Shown: positions 17,001 to 25,843 of the stretch, one piece after another
Position numbering within the stretch: the stretch's first letter is position 1
Layout: each line of letters starts with the position of its first letter
Assembly (NCBI RefSeq): GCF_000426305.1
Contig: NZ_AUFC01000005.1
Coordinates: 1 to 64,000 of the forward strand
Length of the DNA: 64,000 bases
Source: Anaerovorax odorimutans DSM 5092
GTDB taxonomy: Bacteria > Bacillota > Clostridia > Peptostreptococcales > Anaerovoracaceae
Reading direction: 5' to 3'
Position numbers and translations under genes: made by a program
The notes under the pieces: generated by a model
Told to the model about the DNA's origin: nothing
What the model saw: the letters and a program-made list of their open reading frames with translations, nothing else
Databases searched by the model: none

Positions 17001-18899
17001 TTATAACGATGTTTCAAGCTCGAACTTCAAATCTATTAAAACATTCTCTGGATCTGCACCCGATCTTTTTATCTTAATCATATCTATGAGAATATCATCT
17101 GTAATAATCAATATCATTTTTTTGTTTCGATTATTCAGGTAATCAGCCTGTTTCAATTTAGTTCTTTTACTTATTGCATTTCTGGTAAAAATAATCCCAA
17201 ATTGACCATATACTTCTTTTTCTAGATAGTCAGATATCTGTCTTAACGCATCGTTATTAATCTCTTGACTATAGTTCTTAAATTCAAAAACAATATTATT
17301 ACAATAATATAATTGTTTAATTGATTTCCAAAAATCATGTACTCCAGTATTTGCTACAATCAAATCTCTTATATCCGTTCCACTGTTGTTTGATACTTGA
17401 TATTCTGCTTTAAAATAGCTAAAACTATCTTCAAACAAATATCTAATGGCTTTGTAACAAATACTCTCATACTCTTTCCACCCACTACCTTTGGAACAGT
17501 TGTTCAAATCTGAAATTATAATATCAGCAGTTTTAATTTTTTTTAGTCCTTCTTCATTTGGTAAAAGTCTTCTAAAATTCGGAACTATTAATTGGTTAAC
17601 TAATAGTCTCGAAATTGCAGACTCATTTATTTTAAATTTTAAAGCTACAGCTAATGAATCTTTATCGATAAATGTTACTTTATTATTATTTTGAAATTCA
17701 TTTTTTATATAAGATGGTACTATTTCATTTGATAAAAATATAGTTTCATATTTCTTATACTTTCCCAGTATAGTTTTCAAATTATTGATTTCCAAACTCT
17801 CTCTATCGTCTATTCTTTTAATCATCACTTGTGAACAGTCATTATTGGAAATGTTCCTTTTCAGGTAATAATCATCGAACTTGTATTTATCATATCCATA
17901 TAAGGAAAGGATCACATCAGCAAAATTATCAATAAAGTCGAGACTATTAATATTCCTCATTATATCTATAAGTTCACCATTGATACTTTTTTCTATTGTA
18001 TTAAGATTTTCCCTTTCTGATACGTCAATTTTATATCCTAAAGTAATAGTATATTCATTATTATCATCTGAAATTTCATACACGTTTCTTATGGAATCAT
18101 CAATGTCTATCTTTATTCCTTCATCAAGTCTTGATTTCATTTCAATTAATGCAATTCCAGATGATACATCAATGTACTTAGATTCTATATGTGATTTACA
18201 TGCAACATAATGAAAGTGAATACCATTATAATATTTAAATAGACCTCTTATCTCATAATAGTTTACATCTATGTATTCTCTATAAAAATTCCACCAATTA
18301 TTTGCATATTCTGATATTGAGTCTATTTGGTTAATATTTAAGCTTTCAACATCTGATGTATTTTTTATTTTACTATTTAAATTGCAAAGTAACTCATTAA
18401 TATCTATTTCTTTAAAATATGTTAAATTATCATCTTCAATTTTCTTTGCTCTAAAGGGAGGTCTTTTTTTATAACCTAATAGAAGTAAATTTTTTAGTTC
18501 TGAAATTTCAATATCAATTAGAATATTTTCAAAAAATGACTTACTTAGGATAACCGTATTAGATTCCATCATAATTTTTAATATAATCGAAATAATAATT
18601 CTTAAATTAGTAAATCTAATCTCAAGCGTATTATTTCTTTCGAGTAGTTCAATATAATGGACTAGAAATAGGTTTTTAGAATCATGTAAATAGTTTAACA
18701 GTTTTTGCAATATACTCTTTGGATTTGTTTTCATATAACTATCAATCTTTACTCCTAGCCTAATAAAGATTTTATCTGAAATTTCCTCATCTATGCTACT
18801 TAATTCTTTTTCTAATTCATTTATTAATTCTTCGTCGAAACTTGACATATTACTAATTAATTTTAATATTTCATGTGCCTTAGTGAAAATTGAAGTCAC
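17001..18899 (-). CDS. Large island protein with C-terminal PD-(D/E)XK nuclease domain
   Basis: A 632-aa protein that I cannot place in a named family. The N-terminal two thirds are helical and rich in Asn/Ile/Lys with no clear motif. The last 160 residues look like a restriction-endonuclease fold: a Glu in GWKEYESICY, the metal-binding Asp at about 509 in SGTDIRDLI, and the E-x-K pair at about 539-541 in NIVFEFKNYS, then RQISDYLEKE. A defence or element-exclusion role is likely. The GTG at 18899 is chosen because AGGAGG lies six bases upstream; the longer ATG form has no ribosome site. An integrase remnant lies directly upstream on the same strand. Confidence 0.72.
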   Translation of the reverse strand: MTSIFTKAHEILKLISNMSSFDEELINELEKELSSIDEEISDKIFIRLGVKIDSYMKTNPKSILQKLLNYLHDSKNLFLVHYIELLERNNTLEIRFTNLRIIISIILKIMMESNTVILSKSFFENILIDIEISELKNLLLLGYKKRPPFRAKKIEDDNLTYFKEIDINELLCNLNSKIKNTSDVESLNINQIDSISEYANNWWNFYREYIDVNYYEIRGLFKYYNGIHFHYVACKSHIESKYIDVSSGIALIEMKSRLDEGIKIDIDDSIRNVYEISDDNNEYTITLGYKIDVSERENLNTIEKSINGELIDIMRNINSLDFIDNFADVILSLYGYDKYKFDDYYLKRNISNNDCSQVMIKRIDDRESLEINNLKTILGKYKKYETIFLSNEIVPSYIKNEFQNNNKVTFIDKDSLAVALKFKINESAISRLLVNQLIVPNFRRLLPNEEGLKKIKTADIIISDLNNCSKGSGWKEYESICYKAIRYLFEDSFSYFKAEYQVSNNSGTDIRDLIVANTGVHDFWKSIKQLYYCNNIVFEFKNYSQEINNDALRQISDYLEKEVYGQFGIIFTRNAISKRTKLKQADYLNNRNKKMILIITDDILIDMIKIKRSGADPENVLIDLKFELETSL

Positions 18900-18950
18900 C
18901 TTATTCCTCCTTTCTAATTCTCCTATAAATGTCATTTTGATTATAATTTA

Positions 18951-19110
18951 AAACGCGATATCCTTAATTTTACCAATAGGTTCAATCTTTTACCCATCGT
19001 TAATATTCGAATTAAAACCAAGCCGTAACATTTATATTATTATGCCCCATGAGCTTACAAGCAGTCTGAATTGACACCATTTTTGTATAAGTTCTTACAA
19101 AACGCATGGC
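18951..19110 (-). pseudogene. Tyrosine recombinase C-terminal remnant A
   Basis: The reverse strand carries the integrase block ACKLMGHNNINVTA and flanking sequence closely similar to the fragment at 20307-20609. It has lost two bases (frameshift before the TACKLMGH block) and is interrupted by stops. The N-terminal and most of the catalytic domain are missing. It lies between abiTii and the nuclease gene. Confidence 0.8.
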
Positions 19111-19118
19111 TATAGATT

Positions 19119-19742
19119 TTATTCTTGTGTTGAACGATCAGTATTCTGCTGAATTTGTGTATCACTGACATTACCATAAAAATTGTTAATATAGTTGTAT
19201 ATAGTGGGGGTGCTAGTAGCTATTTGTTTTTCTTCTTTTGTAAACTGTAGTTCTTCTCCAAATATTCCATTTTCCTCAAGTGTAATTGACCAGTCTAAAA
19301 TTAAATTTCTTACTTTTTCTAATATTTCATAAATTTGATTTCTACCAACATGTAATGCATATTGAGTTTCAAAATCAATAGCGTTTGAAAGATAATCGTT
19401 GTCATCATCATTAAACCTTAAATATGGTGAACCGTTCTTATCATTATAAACATTAACTAAATTAGGAATAGAGTCACCTATTGAACGACTTGATATTTTG
19501 CTACTGTTAAGCACAGGTATCCAGCCTTGACAAGGGTTCCATGCTTTTACTTCACCTTTAATCTTGCGATAATCTGGTATTTTTTTTATATCGGTATAAC
19601 CATTTAGTTCATTATCAATCCAGTCCTTAAATTCTGTTAACTTTAGTTTCCTTGCAACGAGATACGCCTTTCTAAGTAAACTCAAAATATCTGCCTCATT
19701 TCTAAGTGCTTCTTTCTGCAATTCAATTATAATACCTGCCAT
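19119..19742 (-). CDS. AbiTii-domain protein (abortive-infection type)
   Basis: A 207-aa protein. The N-terminal 100 residues match the AbiTii domain: ELQKEALRNEADILSLLRKA, ARKLKLTEFKDWIDNELNGY and IPDYRKIKGEVKAWNP. AbiTii was first named as one component of the lactococcal AbiT phage-abortive system; its biochemistry is unclear. The last 25 residues contain NNFYGNVSDTQIQQN, a motif also found near the N-terminus of the partner gene just upstream, suggesting that the two proteins interact through it. AGGAGG precedes the ATG by five bases; the partner stop lies nine bases upstream, so the two form an operon. Confidence 0.82.
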   Translation of the reverse strand: MAGIIIELQKEALRNEADILSLLRKAYLVARKLKLTEFKDWIDNELNGYTDIKKIPDYRKIKGEVKAWNPCQGWIPVLNSSKISSRSIGDSIPNLVNVYNDKNGSPYLRFNDDDNDYLSNAIDFETQYALHVGRNQIYEILEKVRNLILDWSITLEENGIFGEELQFTKEEKQIATSTPTIYNYINNFYGNVSDTQIQQNTDRSTQE

Positions 19743-19751
19743 GTATGCCTC

Positions 19752-20129
19752 CTACATTCCTAACTGCGTTAAAAGACCTAAAATCCCTGTAGCAATTAAG
19801 CTACTAGATACACCAAGTGTTAAGTCTTTTAGCCTATTTAAAGCGCTTTTTATTTTTGATGGGTGGTCTTGTTTGTTTACAGCTTCCATTGCAATTTCTA
19901 AGATTTCGTTTGCTTCATCTGCAGTCTCTCCATATGTATCTTTAAACATAGGCTTAAATTTACTGATTTCATCTAAGATATTTGCTACTTTTTTATAATC
20001 AAATTTTTCATTTATTATTTGAGACTGGTTGGAATCAACAGCATTTTGTTGGATTTGAACTCCCGTAGTATTTCCTCCAATATTAACTAGATAACTATTT
20101 TGGGTATTTTTATCATTATTGTTTTTCAT
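19752..20129 (-). CDS. Partner of AbiTii: QIQQ-motif protein with hydrophobic C-terminus
   Basis: A 125-aa protein with no assignable enzyme domain. Residues about 14-35 carry VNIGGNTTGVQIQQN, like the C-terminal tail of the AbiTii protein. A helical region follows (DYKKVANILDEISKF to about 100), and the C-terminus is a hydrophobic helix (LTLGVSSSLIATGILGLL) that could enter a membrane. A sensor or membrane-acting effector switched through the shared motif is a reasonable inference, not shown. The ATG at 20129 follows GAGGTG by six bases; the GTG upstream lies on that site. Confidence 0.7.
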   Translation of the reverse strand: MKNNNDKNTQNSYLVNIGGNTTGVQIQQNAVDSNQSQIINEKFDYKKVANILDEISKFKPMFKDTYGETADEANEILEIAMEAVNKQDHPSKIKSALNRLKDLTLGVSSSLIATGILGLLTQLGM

Positions 20130-20306
20130 GGCGTTCACCTCATATTTATTGATTTCTTTTGAAATTATTTTTCTAACCCTTGAAATAAATATATTAAATT
20201 TTTAATATCATGTTAACATCCTCATGAAACTTATGAATTTGTAATAAAAGCTTTCATTATCTTTTGGATATACAAGATACCAGAATTTCTTTACTTGAAT
20301 TTAATT

Positions 20307-20609
20307 TTAAAACATTATATCCGTAATTTTATCAATAGCTTCAATCTTCTGTTGATCATCAATATTAGTATAAAATTGAGCCGTTATATTTATATTTGAA
20401 TGTCCCATGAGCTTACAAGCTGTCTGAATTGGTACACCATTTTTACATAGGTTTGTACAAAAAGTATGTCTGTAAGTATGAAAGCCTTTGCTTTCAACCC
20501 CTATGCTTTTATAATATCTTTTACAAGCACGATTTATATTCTGCCTATCATAGAAACCACCCGTTTGAGTAGTAAAAATGAAATCCGTTCTATATCCATT
20601 CCTGACCAT
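20307..20609 (-). pseudogene. Tyrosine recombinase C-terminal remnant B
   Basis: A 100-residue open fragment of an integrase catalytic domain: the HxxR box in GFHTYRHTFCTNLCKNG, the LMGHSNINIT box and the nucleophile Tyr in AQFYTNIDD. A stop codon stands directly before the first ATG, and the DNA-binding part and first catalytic Arg are absent, so it cannot recombine alone. It lies upstream of the AbiTii pair on the same strand. Confidence 0.85.
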
Positions 20610-20888
20610 CTATTTTTTATAATATGCCATATTTTATCTCTATAAACTCTTAGCATCTATAATAAAAAACTAATTTACATTATTTAACACATAGTATATA
20701 TTAATTATACCAAAATTTAGTAAAAATTAGAATAAGACTTTTTATATTTCAATAAAATAAAAAGAAAAAAATAACGATACTAATTAGAACTATTCAGCAA
20801 GTAATTAAAGAAGCTGATAACAATACAGTAATAACCCAATTTTGTGAGGTATAAGTAAGAAAGTAAAGATAGAATGTAAAAATTTGTA
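20610..20888. other. Island spacer without genes
   Basis: AT-rich with no supported gene. A short open frame near 20785-20855 reads TIQQVIKEADNNTVITQF but has no start or ribosome site, so it is probably a remnant. Confidence 0.4.
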
Positions 20889-20922
20889 TTGCATCTCATT
20901 TTTGTTGTGATATAATTATCAC
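20889..20922 (+). promoter_or_regulatory. Promoter with dyad operator for membrane protein/HTH pair
   Basis: TTGCAT (20889-20894), 16 bases, TATAAT (20911-20916). The -10 lies inside GTGATATAATTATCAC (20907-20922), a perfect 16-bp dyad. The downstream Xre-type regulator probably binds it. Confidence 0.65.
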
Positions 20923-20984
20923 ATAATGTTATATAAATATCACACGAGCAAATTATATCTAATGTATCATGGAGGATGATTAAT

Positions 20985-21455
20985 ATGGAAAGATTTAAAG
21001 ACTATAAAAAAGACATGGGTATCACTAAAAAACGATACAACAGAGAATTAATGAGTAAGTTGCAAATTGTAGCTTCCACTCTTTTAATTCTTACTTGTAT
21101 TATACAATTATTGTTTAAAGAAGATTTACCTCTTTGTATGGAGATCTGTAGATTTGGACTATTAATATTTGCCGTATGTCTTATAATTGTTAAATCTTAT
21201 ATTATTAAGGTTGAAATAAATGATGAAAGAAGTCAAGAGAATGCCACTAAAGCCGGAGAGTCAGCATTTTTGTTTATGTTAAAAATAGTATGTGGTTTAA
21301 CTATAATATTTATTATTTTTAACCGTTATTTTACAGAAAGTATTAGTATTAAAAATATAGTAACAGGGCTAATCTGTTTTGCATTTTTAGGTGTAATAGC
21401 AAGAGAAGTGTATTTACTTAAATATGAAAAGTCAGGAGAGCAAATAAAATGCTAG
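20985..21455 (+). CDS. Four-helix membrane protein paired with Xre-type regulator
   Basis: A 156-aa protein with a basic N-terminus ([17 protein letters not shown]) and about four membrane helices (around 25-45, 55-75, 100-120 and 130-150). Between the second and third helices is the acidic/polar [17 protein letters not shown] segment seen in membrane proteins encoded beside small HTH regulators. The function is unknown. It overlaps the regulator gene by 7 bases. The ATG at 20985 is chosen because GGAGG lies nine bases upstream; the earlier ATG overlaps that site. Confidence 0.75.
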   Translation: MERFKDYKKDMGITKKRYNRELMSKLQIVASTLLILTCIIQLLFKEDLPLCMEICRFGLLIFAVCLIIVKSYIIKVEINDERSQENATKAGESAFLFMLKIVCGLTIIFIIFNRYFTESISIKNIVTGLICFAFLGVIAREVYLLKYEKSGEQIKC

Positions 21456-21649
21456 TTACGAAAATCAAAGAATATAGAGCAAGATTTAATTTAAGACAAG
21501 ATGAACTTGCAGAAAAAGTTTGTGTTAGAAGAGAGACCATCAATAAACTCGAACGTGGATTATATAATCCTTCATTAAAGTTGGCTATGGATATTGCAAA
21601 TGTCTTTAAAACAAAAGTGGAAGATATTTTTGAATTTAAAGAGGAATAG
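21449..21649 (+). CDS. Xre/Cro-type HTH regulator
   Basis: A 66-aa protein that is essentially one helix-turn-helix domain: [19 protein letters not shown], then [18 protein letters not shown], then [18 protein letters not shown]. This short type commonly controls its own operon with a membrane partner. It overlaps the membrane-protein gene by 7 bases, and the dyad over the shared promoter is its likely target. Confidence 0.9.
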   Translation: MLVTKIKEYRARFNLRQDELAEKVCVRRETINKLERGLYNPSLKLAMDIANVFKTKVEDIFEFKEE

Positions 21650-21658
21650 TCTGTCAGA

Positions 21659-21823
21659 ATGTTCTGTAGCAATTTGGCCAAGAACGGCGTTAAGCTTATC
21701 ACGGCTTCGAAGCTCATGGGACATAACAACATAAATGTCACAGCCAAGTATTATGTGAATGTTGACGATGAGGAAAAGCGAGAAGCTATAGAAAAACTGC
21801 CAATATCCAAGTTGAAGATTTAA
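21659..21823 (+). pseudogene. Tyrosine recombinase C-terminal remnant C (opposite strand)
   Basis: A 55-codon open fragment: FCSNLAKNGVKLITASKLMG, then HNNINVTAKYYVNVDDEEKR, including the His box and nucleophile Tyr. It is richer in G and C than its neighbours, unlike remnants A and B, pointing to a different source. No ribosome site or N-terminal part. Confidence 0.8.
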
Positions 21824-21862
21824 TTTTAGTTATACTCTATAATATTTAAAGCAGGTGATATC

Positions 21863-22021
21863 TTGAAAATTGTAAAACATATTAACAATGCTAATATAAA
21901 AAATAAAATAAATGGTAAAGTTATATTATCAATCTTTATTTTATTAAATGTTGTCATCACAATTATATTGTGGGAAAGTGAGATTTCATTTATGGCATAC
22001 AATATTGATAATTTTCTATAA
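21863..22021 (+). CDS. Possible small single-helix membrane protein
   Basis: A 52-aa frame starting at TTG with AGGTGAT just upstream. Residues about 19-36 form one hydrophobic helix (VILSIFILLNVVITIILW). No family is recognised. It lies just behind integrase remnant C and may be a real small protein or chance reading. Confidence 0.35.
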   Translation: MKIVKHINNANIKNKINGKVILSIFILLNVVITIILWESEISFMAYNIDNFL

Positions 22022-22157
22022 CTTGAAATGTAAGAAACGCCTATTAGCTATAATACTTGAAAGCTTTGAAAATGCTGATAAATAGGAGCGGAAAATAAAT
22101 AAAATATAATTATTTATAAGTATTGTACTTTTTCACTAGCAATGATATAATTTTAGT

Positions 22158-22248
22158 ATAAAAAAGTGCTACCAGTAAGCGGTACGCCCAAATATTACGT
22201 TAAAATAATCGCCTAAGTTTGGACGCTGGGGCGATTATCGCTTTTTTG
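22158..22248 (+). ncRNA. Antisense RNA of toxin module copy 2
   Basis: TTGTAC (22123-22128), 17 bases, TATAAT (22146-22151) predict a start near 22158, giving a transcript beginning AAAAGTGCTACCAG and ending at the hairpin AATAATCGCC/GGCGATTAT with a T-run at 22242-22247. It overlaps the 3' end of the convergent toxin mRNA. Confidence 0.65.
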
Positions 22249-22318
22249 TGACAATATATGTAACATACACAACATTAACCATTAACGCTAATAGAGCTAT
22301 AATATTTGTTGCGGACAT
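22235..22318 (-). CDS. Holin-like toxin peptide, module copy 2
   Basis: A 27-aa peptide, SATNIIALLALMVNVVYV then TYIVTKKR: one membrane helix and a basic tail. Its ATG is preceded by AAGGGGGTGAT. The upstream CCC...GGG hairpin (CCCTTTCTAAGGG) can hide the ribosome site, a common device in type I toxin mRNAs. It is nearly identical in layout to copy 3. Predicted to depolarise or damage the membrane when over-produced; the antisense RNA should restrain it. Confidence 0.7.
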   Translation of the reverse strand: MSATNIIALLALMVNVVYVTYIVTKKR

Positions 22319-22378
22319 ATGTATCACCCCCTTAGAAAGGGCATAACCGCCTACCTTTGCTTTGGTAGCACTACGGAT

Positions 22379-22407
22379 AGTATAGCAAAGGCTGGTATAT
22401 ATCGCAA
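22379..22407 (-). promoter_or_regulatory. Toxin promoter, module copy 2
   Basis: Minus strand TTGCGA (22407-22402), 17 bases, TATACT (22384-22379). The transcript would start near 22372 with the shared AGTGCTACC leader. Confidence 0.65.
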
Positions 22408-22457
22408 TAGAAAGTTAGTTTCCCACATCAAAGTGGTTAAATAATGGCTAAAAGTAC

Positions 22458-22497
22458 AAAATACACGTCATTCTCAAGTGAGAAAACGTGCATTTTT
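22458..22497 (-). terminator. Terminator of tRNA-Arg
   Basis: AAAATACACGT pairs with ACGTGCATTTTT, directly after the tRNA 3' end in the minus-strand direction. Confidence 0.65.
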
Positions 22498-22506
22498 AAA
22501 CGTTTG

Positions 22507-22582
22507 TGGTGAGGCACGAGGGACTCGAACCCCCAACCGACAGATTCGAAGTCTGCGACTCTATCCATTGAGCTAGTGCCCC
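22507..22582 (-). tRNA. tRNA-Arg (anticodon UCG)
   Basis: Full cloverleaf on the minus strand: acceptor GGGGCAC/GTGCCTC, anticodon stem GCAGA/TCTGT with loop CTTCGAA (anticodon TCG), T arm with GGTTCGAGTCC, and an encoded CCA. It is the integration target of the island. Confidence 0.96.
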
Positions 22583-22633
22583 ATAAAATATATTCACTCT
22601 ATTTTACCTATTAAATATCTAAAAGTCAATTCT

Positions 22634-23986
22634 TTAGCTATCAAATACAATAAAATTACTATATCCAAATACGTCTATAATTCTAATACATACAGCAGCT
22701 CCAATATTTTGTCCCTTTTTTTCATATTCTAATTTGATACCATTTTTTGTTCTTATAAAATTTTCTGAGGATTTAAAAATTTGACCATCATAATCAGTAT
22801 CTATACTCCAAAAGTCTATAAGCTGAAGGGAATCTTCTTGTAAAATCATTCTCATATCTTTTGAAATATTTTTTAAAAATTGAATGTCTTCAATATATTT
22901 TGGTCTATAAGATATAAATTTCACTTTTAATAATTTTTCTTTATTATTTGTATTTGCTTCTTCAATCTGTATATTTATATCAATGCCTTCTTCAATGTTA
23001 GTATATCTCTGTTTTCGTAAATTAGTCTCATACACAGCATATTTTGCCTCTTCATTTATCAACCGTTTATGAGAATTTAAAAATGATGCTTCTCCTTTAT
23101 CACATGAAATCCAATTTCTGTTCATTTTGTTTGCAACAGATGCTAAAGTACCTGATCCTCCAAAAAAATCAGCGCACAAATCTCCTTCTTTACTACAGCT
23201 TTCAAGGATTCTTTCAAGCAATATTTCCGGCTTTTGAGTAGCATATCCGGTCCTCTCTCCAGATGTTCTTCCTACCATGTCTATCTGCCAAACATCCTTC
23301 ATATTTACCATAGTGTACCAGCCAATTTCATCTTGATATTCCTTAACGCCTTTAAATCGATATGGCTTAAATCCTCTGTTATATGACTTTTCTTTTTGAG
23401 GTTTAAAATAGTAATTTTGAGTTTTACTATAAAAAAGTAAAGTATCATGCTTTCTTGAGAAGCGTTTTTTGCTGACTCCACCTGATTTATAATTCCATAC
23501 TACTTCATTTACAAAGTTATCTGCGCCAAATATTTCGTCTAAAATTATCTTAACATAATGCACGGCATGCCAATCTAAATGAACCCACAAACAACCTTCT
23601 TCACATAACAAATCTTTCATCATAAAAAATCTAACAGTTAACATCTTTAAGTAGTCTTCTAATCCATTTTCCCACGTATCTACATAAGCTAACTGCTGCA
23701 TTTTCAAGGTTTTATCTGACTTATTTGATTCAAGTTTTATTTGTTTTCCATAATCTGCTTTAGAAAAAAATGGAGGATCTACATATATTAGATTTATCTT
23801 TCCAGCCATATTTTCAGCTTTTAACAAATATTTCATATACTCTAAATTATCACCTTTAACAAGACGGTTTTCAGGCTTATTAACTATCTCTGAAATATTT
23901 AAATCAATTATATTCTTATTAAGTAATCTTTCATATTCAATTCTACATTCTTCTAAAATTCCAGGTAGTGCTGCAATTAAGCTCAT
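22634..23986 (-). CDS. Beta-class DNA methyltransferase (N6-adenine or N4-cytosine), orphan
   Basis: A 450-aa enzyme. The catalytic DPPF motif is at 70-73 (IYVDPPFFSK), followed by the SAM-binding ADFFGGSGTLASVANKM block near 285; this order marks the beta class, as in type III Mod and many solitary enzymes. The C-terminal 130 residues may help recognise DNA. No restriction subunit is nearby. The ribosome site AGGAGG is supplied by the last sense codons of ygiQ, four bases away, so translation is coupled to YgiQ. It may be an epigenetic regulator or a relic of a restriction system; it lies beside the island. Confidence 0.88.
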   Translation of the reverse strand: MSLIAALPGILEECRIEYERLLNKNIIDLNISEIVNKPENRLVKGDNLEYMKYLLKAENMAGKINLIYVDPPFFSKADYGKQIKLESNKSDKTLKMQQLAYVDTWENGLEDYLKMLTVRFFMMKDLLCEEGCLWVHLDWHAVHYVKIILDEIFGADNFVNEVVWNYKSGGVSKKRFSRKHDTLLFYSKTQNYYFKPQKEKSYNRGFKPYRFKGVKEYQDEIGWYTMVNMKDVWQIDMVGRTSGERTGYATQKPEILLERILESCSKEGDLCADFFGGSGTLASVANKMNRNWISCDKGEASFLNSHKRLINEEAKYAVYETNLRKQRYTNIEEGIDINIQIEEANTNNKEKLLKVKFISYRPKYIEDIQFLKNISKDMRMILQEDSLQLIDFWSIDTDYDGQIFKSSENFIRTKNGIKLEYEKKGQNIGAAVCIRIIDVFGYSNFIVFDS

Positions 23987-23989
23987 TTA

Positions 23990-25843
23990 TTAATTCCTCC
24001 TAAAAAGAAACTCTATCAGCTCCGGTCTGTTGGCTTTTACCAATGCCTTTCTTACTAATGAACGATTTTCAGGCTTATTAAAATGCATTAAAGCACGCTG
24101 CATCTTTTTTTCTTCCATATTAGTAGGTACATATACAGATTCTCCGCTAATGGGATCTATACCCGTATAATACATGCATGTAGAAAGAGTACCCGGTGTA
24201 GGATAAAAATCTTGCACTTGATCAGGAATAAAACCTGTCTTTTTCAAAAATACAGCAAGCTCAACTGCATCATTTAAAGTACTGCCCGGATGGGAAGAAA
24301 TAAGATAAGGAATTAAATATTGTTTCATTCCTAATTTTTCATTTATTTCTTTATATTTTTTACTGAATTTTACAAAAACATCTGATGAGGGTTTTCTCAT
24401 TTTAGAAAGCACATTTTTTGAAATATGTTCCGGTGCTACTTTAAGTGTGCCGCTTATATGATATTTACAAAGTTCATTAAAAAAAGTTGTATCTTTATCT
24501 GCTATCAAATAATCATACCTTATTCCCGATCTTATAAATACCTTTTTTACTTTATCCAGTTTTCTTACTGATCTTAATATATCTAAATATTCTTTATGAT
24601 CCACAATAAGCTGACTACAAGGCTGCGGATATAAACAATCTTTGTTTTTACATACTCCAGATTTAAGTTGTTTCTTACATGCAGGGCCTCTGAAATTAGC
24701 TGTGGGACCGCCTACATCATGTATATATCCCTTAAAGTCTTTATTTTCGGTAATTTTTTTAGCTTCACGTAATATTGATTCTTTGCTTCTGCCTCTAACC
24801 TGACGACCTTGATGATAAGTCAAAGCACAAAAAGCACAGCCGCCAAAACAGCCTCTATTTGATGTAATACTAAATTGAACTTCTTTTATAGCCGGAATAC
24901 CGCCATAAGCTTCATATGATGGATGATATGTCCCTTCATACGGAAGTTCATATACATCATCGAGTTCTTGTGTAGAAAGAGGCTCCTGAGGTGGGTTTTG
25001 AACAACGTATACTGTATCATCATACTTTTCTATAAGTCTTTTACCTGTTATATAATCACTGTTTTGATATTGAATTAAGAAACTCTCTGCATAAGCTTTT
25101 TTCATCTTATCTACACTTTTATTACTATTTTTTCCACTTACTAATTCACTGTAATCAGGTAATAGAATCGTCTCTTTATCTCCAAACTGTTCTTTTTCAA
25201 ATTCTGATGAGGAAATACCTTGTTTGTGCATAGTATTAACCATTTTACAAACTGTTCCCTTAATCCAAATTATATCCTTTGCAGAAATACCGGAATCTAA
25301 TGCCTCAGCTATGTCCACAACTGCCCTTTCACCCATACCGTATATGAGTAAATCTGCTTTTGAATCAATTAAAATAGAACGTCTCACTTTATTGTCCCAA
25401 TAATCATAATGGGCAAAACGTCTCAGACTTGCTTCAAGCCCTCCTATAATAATTGGTACATCTTTATAAGCCTCTCTTGCTCGGTTACTATATACCATCA
25501 CAGCTCTGTCAGGTCTTTTGCCTGCTTTTCCTCCAGGAGAATAGCTGTCAGTCTTTCTGCGATGTTTAAATACAGAAAAATGATTTACCATAGAATCCAC
25601 ATTTCCTGAATTTATTAGAAATCCTAATCTTGGCTTTCCAAAACGTTTAAAATCTTCTGCACTTTTCCAATCAGGCTGAGCCAAAATAACCACAGAATAC
25701 CCCCTGCTTTCTAGTACTCTACTGATAATGGCTGTACCAAAAGAAGGATGGTCAACATAAGCATCACCCGTTATTAATACAAAATCTGCTTGCTGCCATC
25801 CTTTTTTATTCATTTCTTCTTTTGTGGTAGGTAAAAAGGACAT
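23990..25843 (-). CDS. ygiQ: YgiQ-family radical SAM protein
   Basis: A 617-aa protein. It has an N-terminal cobalamin-binding-like region ([20 protein letters not shown]), the radical SAM cluster motif CxxxCxxC in [17 protein letters not shown] (about 315), and the YgiQ hallmarks [27 protein letters not shown] and [20 protein letters not shown]. The family is widespread but its substrate is unknown. Length is normal. Its terminal codons double as the ribosome site of the downstream methyltransferase. Confidence 0.93.
   Translation of the reverse strand: MSFLPTTKEEMNKKGWQQADFVLITGDAYVDHPSFGTAIISRVLESRGYSVVILAQPDWKSAEDFKRFGKPRLGFLINSGNVDSMVNHFSVFKHRRKTDSYSPGGKAGKRPDRAVMVYSNRAREAYKDVPIIIGGLEASLRRFAHYDYWDNKVRRSILIDSKADLLIYGMGERAVVDIAEALDSGISAKDIIWIKGTVCKMVNTMHKQGISSSEFEKEQFGDKETILLPDYSELVSGKNSNKSVDKMKKAYAESFLIQYQNSDYITGKRLIEKYDDTVYVVQNPPQEPLSTQELDDVYELPYEGTYHPSYEAYGGIPAIKEVQFSITSNRGCFGGCAFCALTYHQGRQVRGRSKESILREAKKITENKDFKGYIHDVGGPTANFRGPACKKQLKSGVCKNKDCLYPQPCSQLIVDHKEYLDILRSVRKLDKVKKVFIRSGIRYDYLIADKDTTFFNELCKYHISGTLKVAPEHISKNVLSKMRKPSSDVFVKFSKKYKEINEKLGMKQYLIPYLISSHPGSTLNDAVELAVFLKKTGFIPDQVQDFYPTPGTLSTCMYYTGIDPISGESVYVPTNMEEKKMQRALMHFNKPENRSLVRKALVKANRPELIEFLFRRN

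Larger units (their letters stand above)
16146..22582. mobile_element. Composite, eroded genomic island at tRNA-Arg(UCG)
   Basis: The intact tRNA-Arg at 22507-22582 is followed on its 3' side by two displaced copies of its 3' end, at 16732-16768 (34 of 37 bases identical) and 16146-16195 (more decayed). Between them lie three tyrosine-recombinase C-terminal fragments, defence-type genes and two toxin-antisense modules. The pattern fits successive integrations into the tRNA 3' end followed by decay: the oldest element is reduced to about 590 bp (16146-16731) and a later one spans 16732-22506. Confidence 0.8.

Noticed and set aside
20785..20855. Short frame reading TIQQVIKEADNNTVITQF
   Set aside because: No start codon or ribosome site in frame; likely a chance or relic open stretch.
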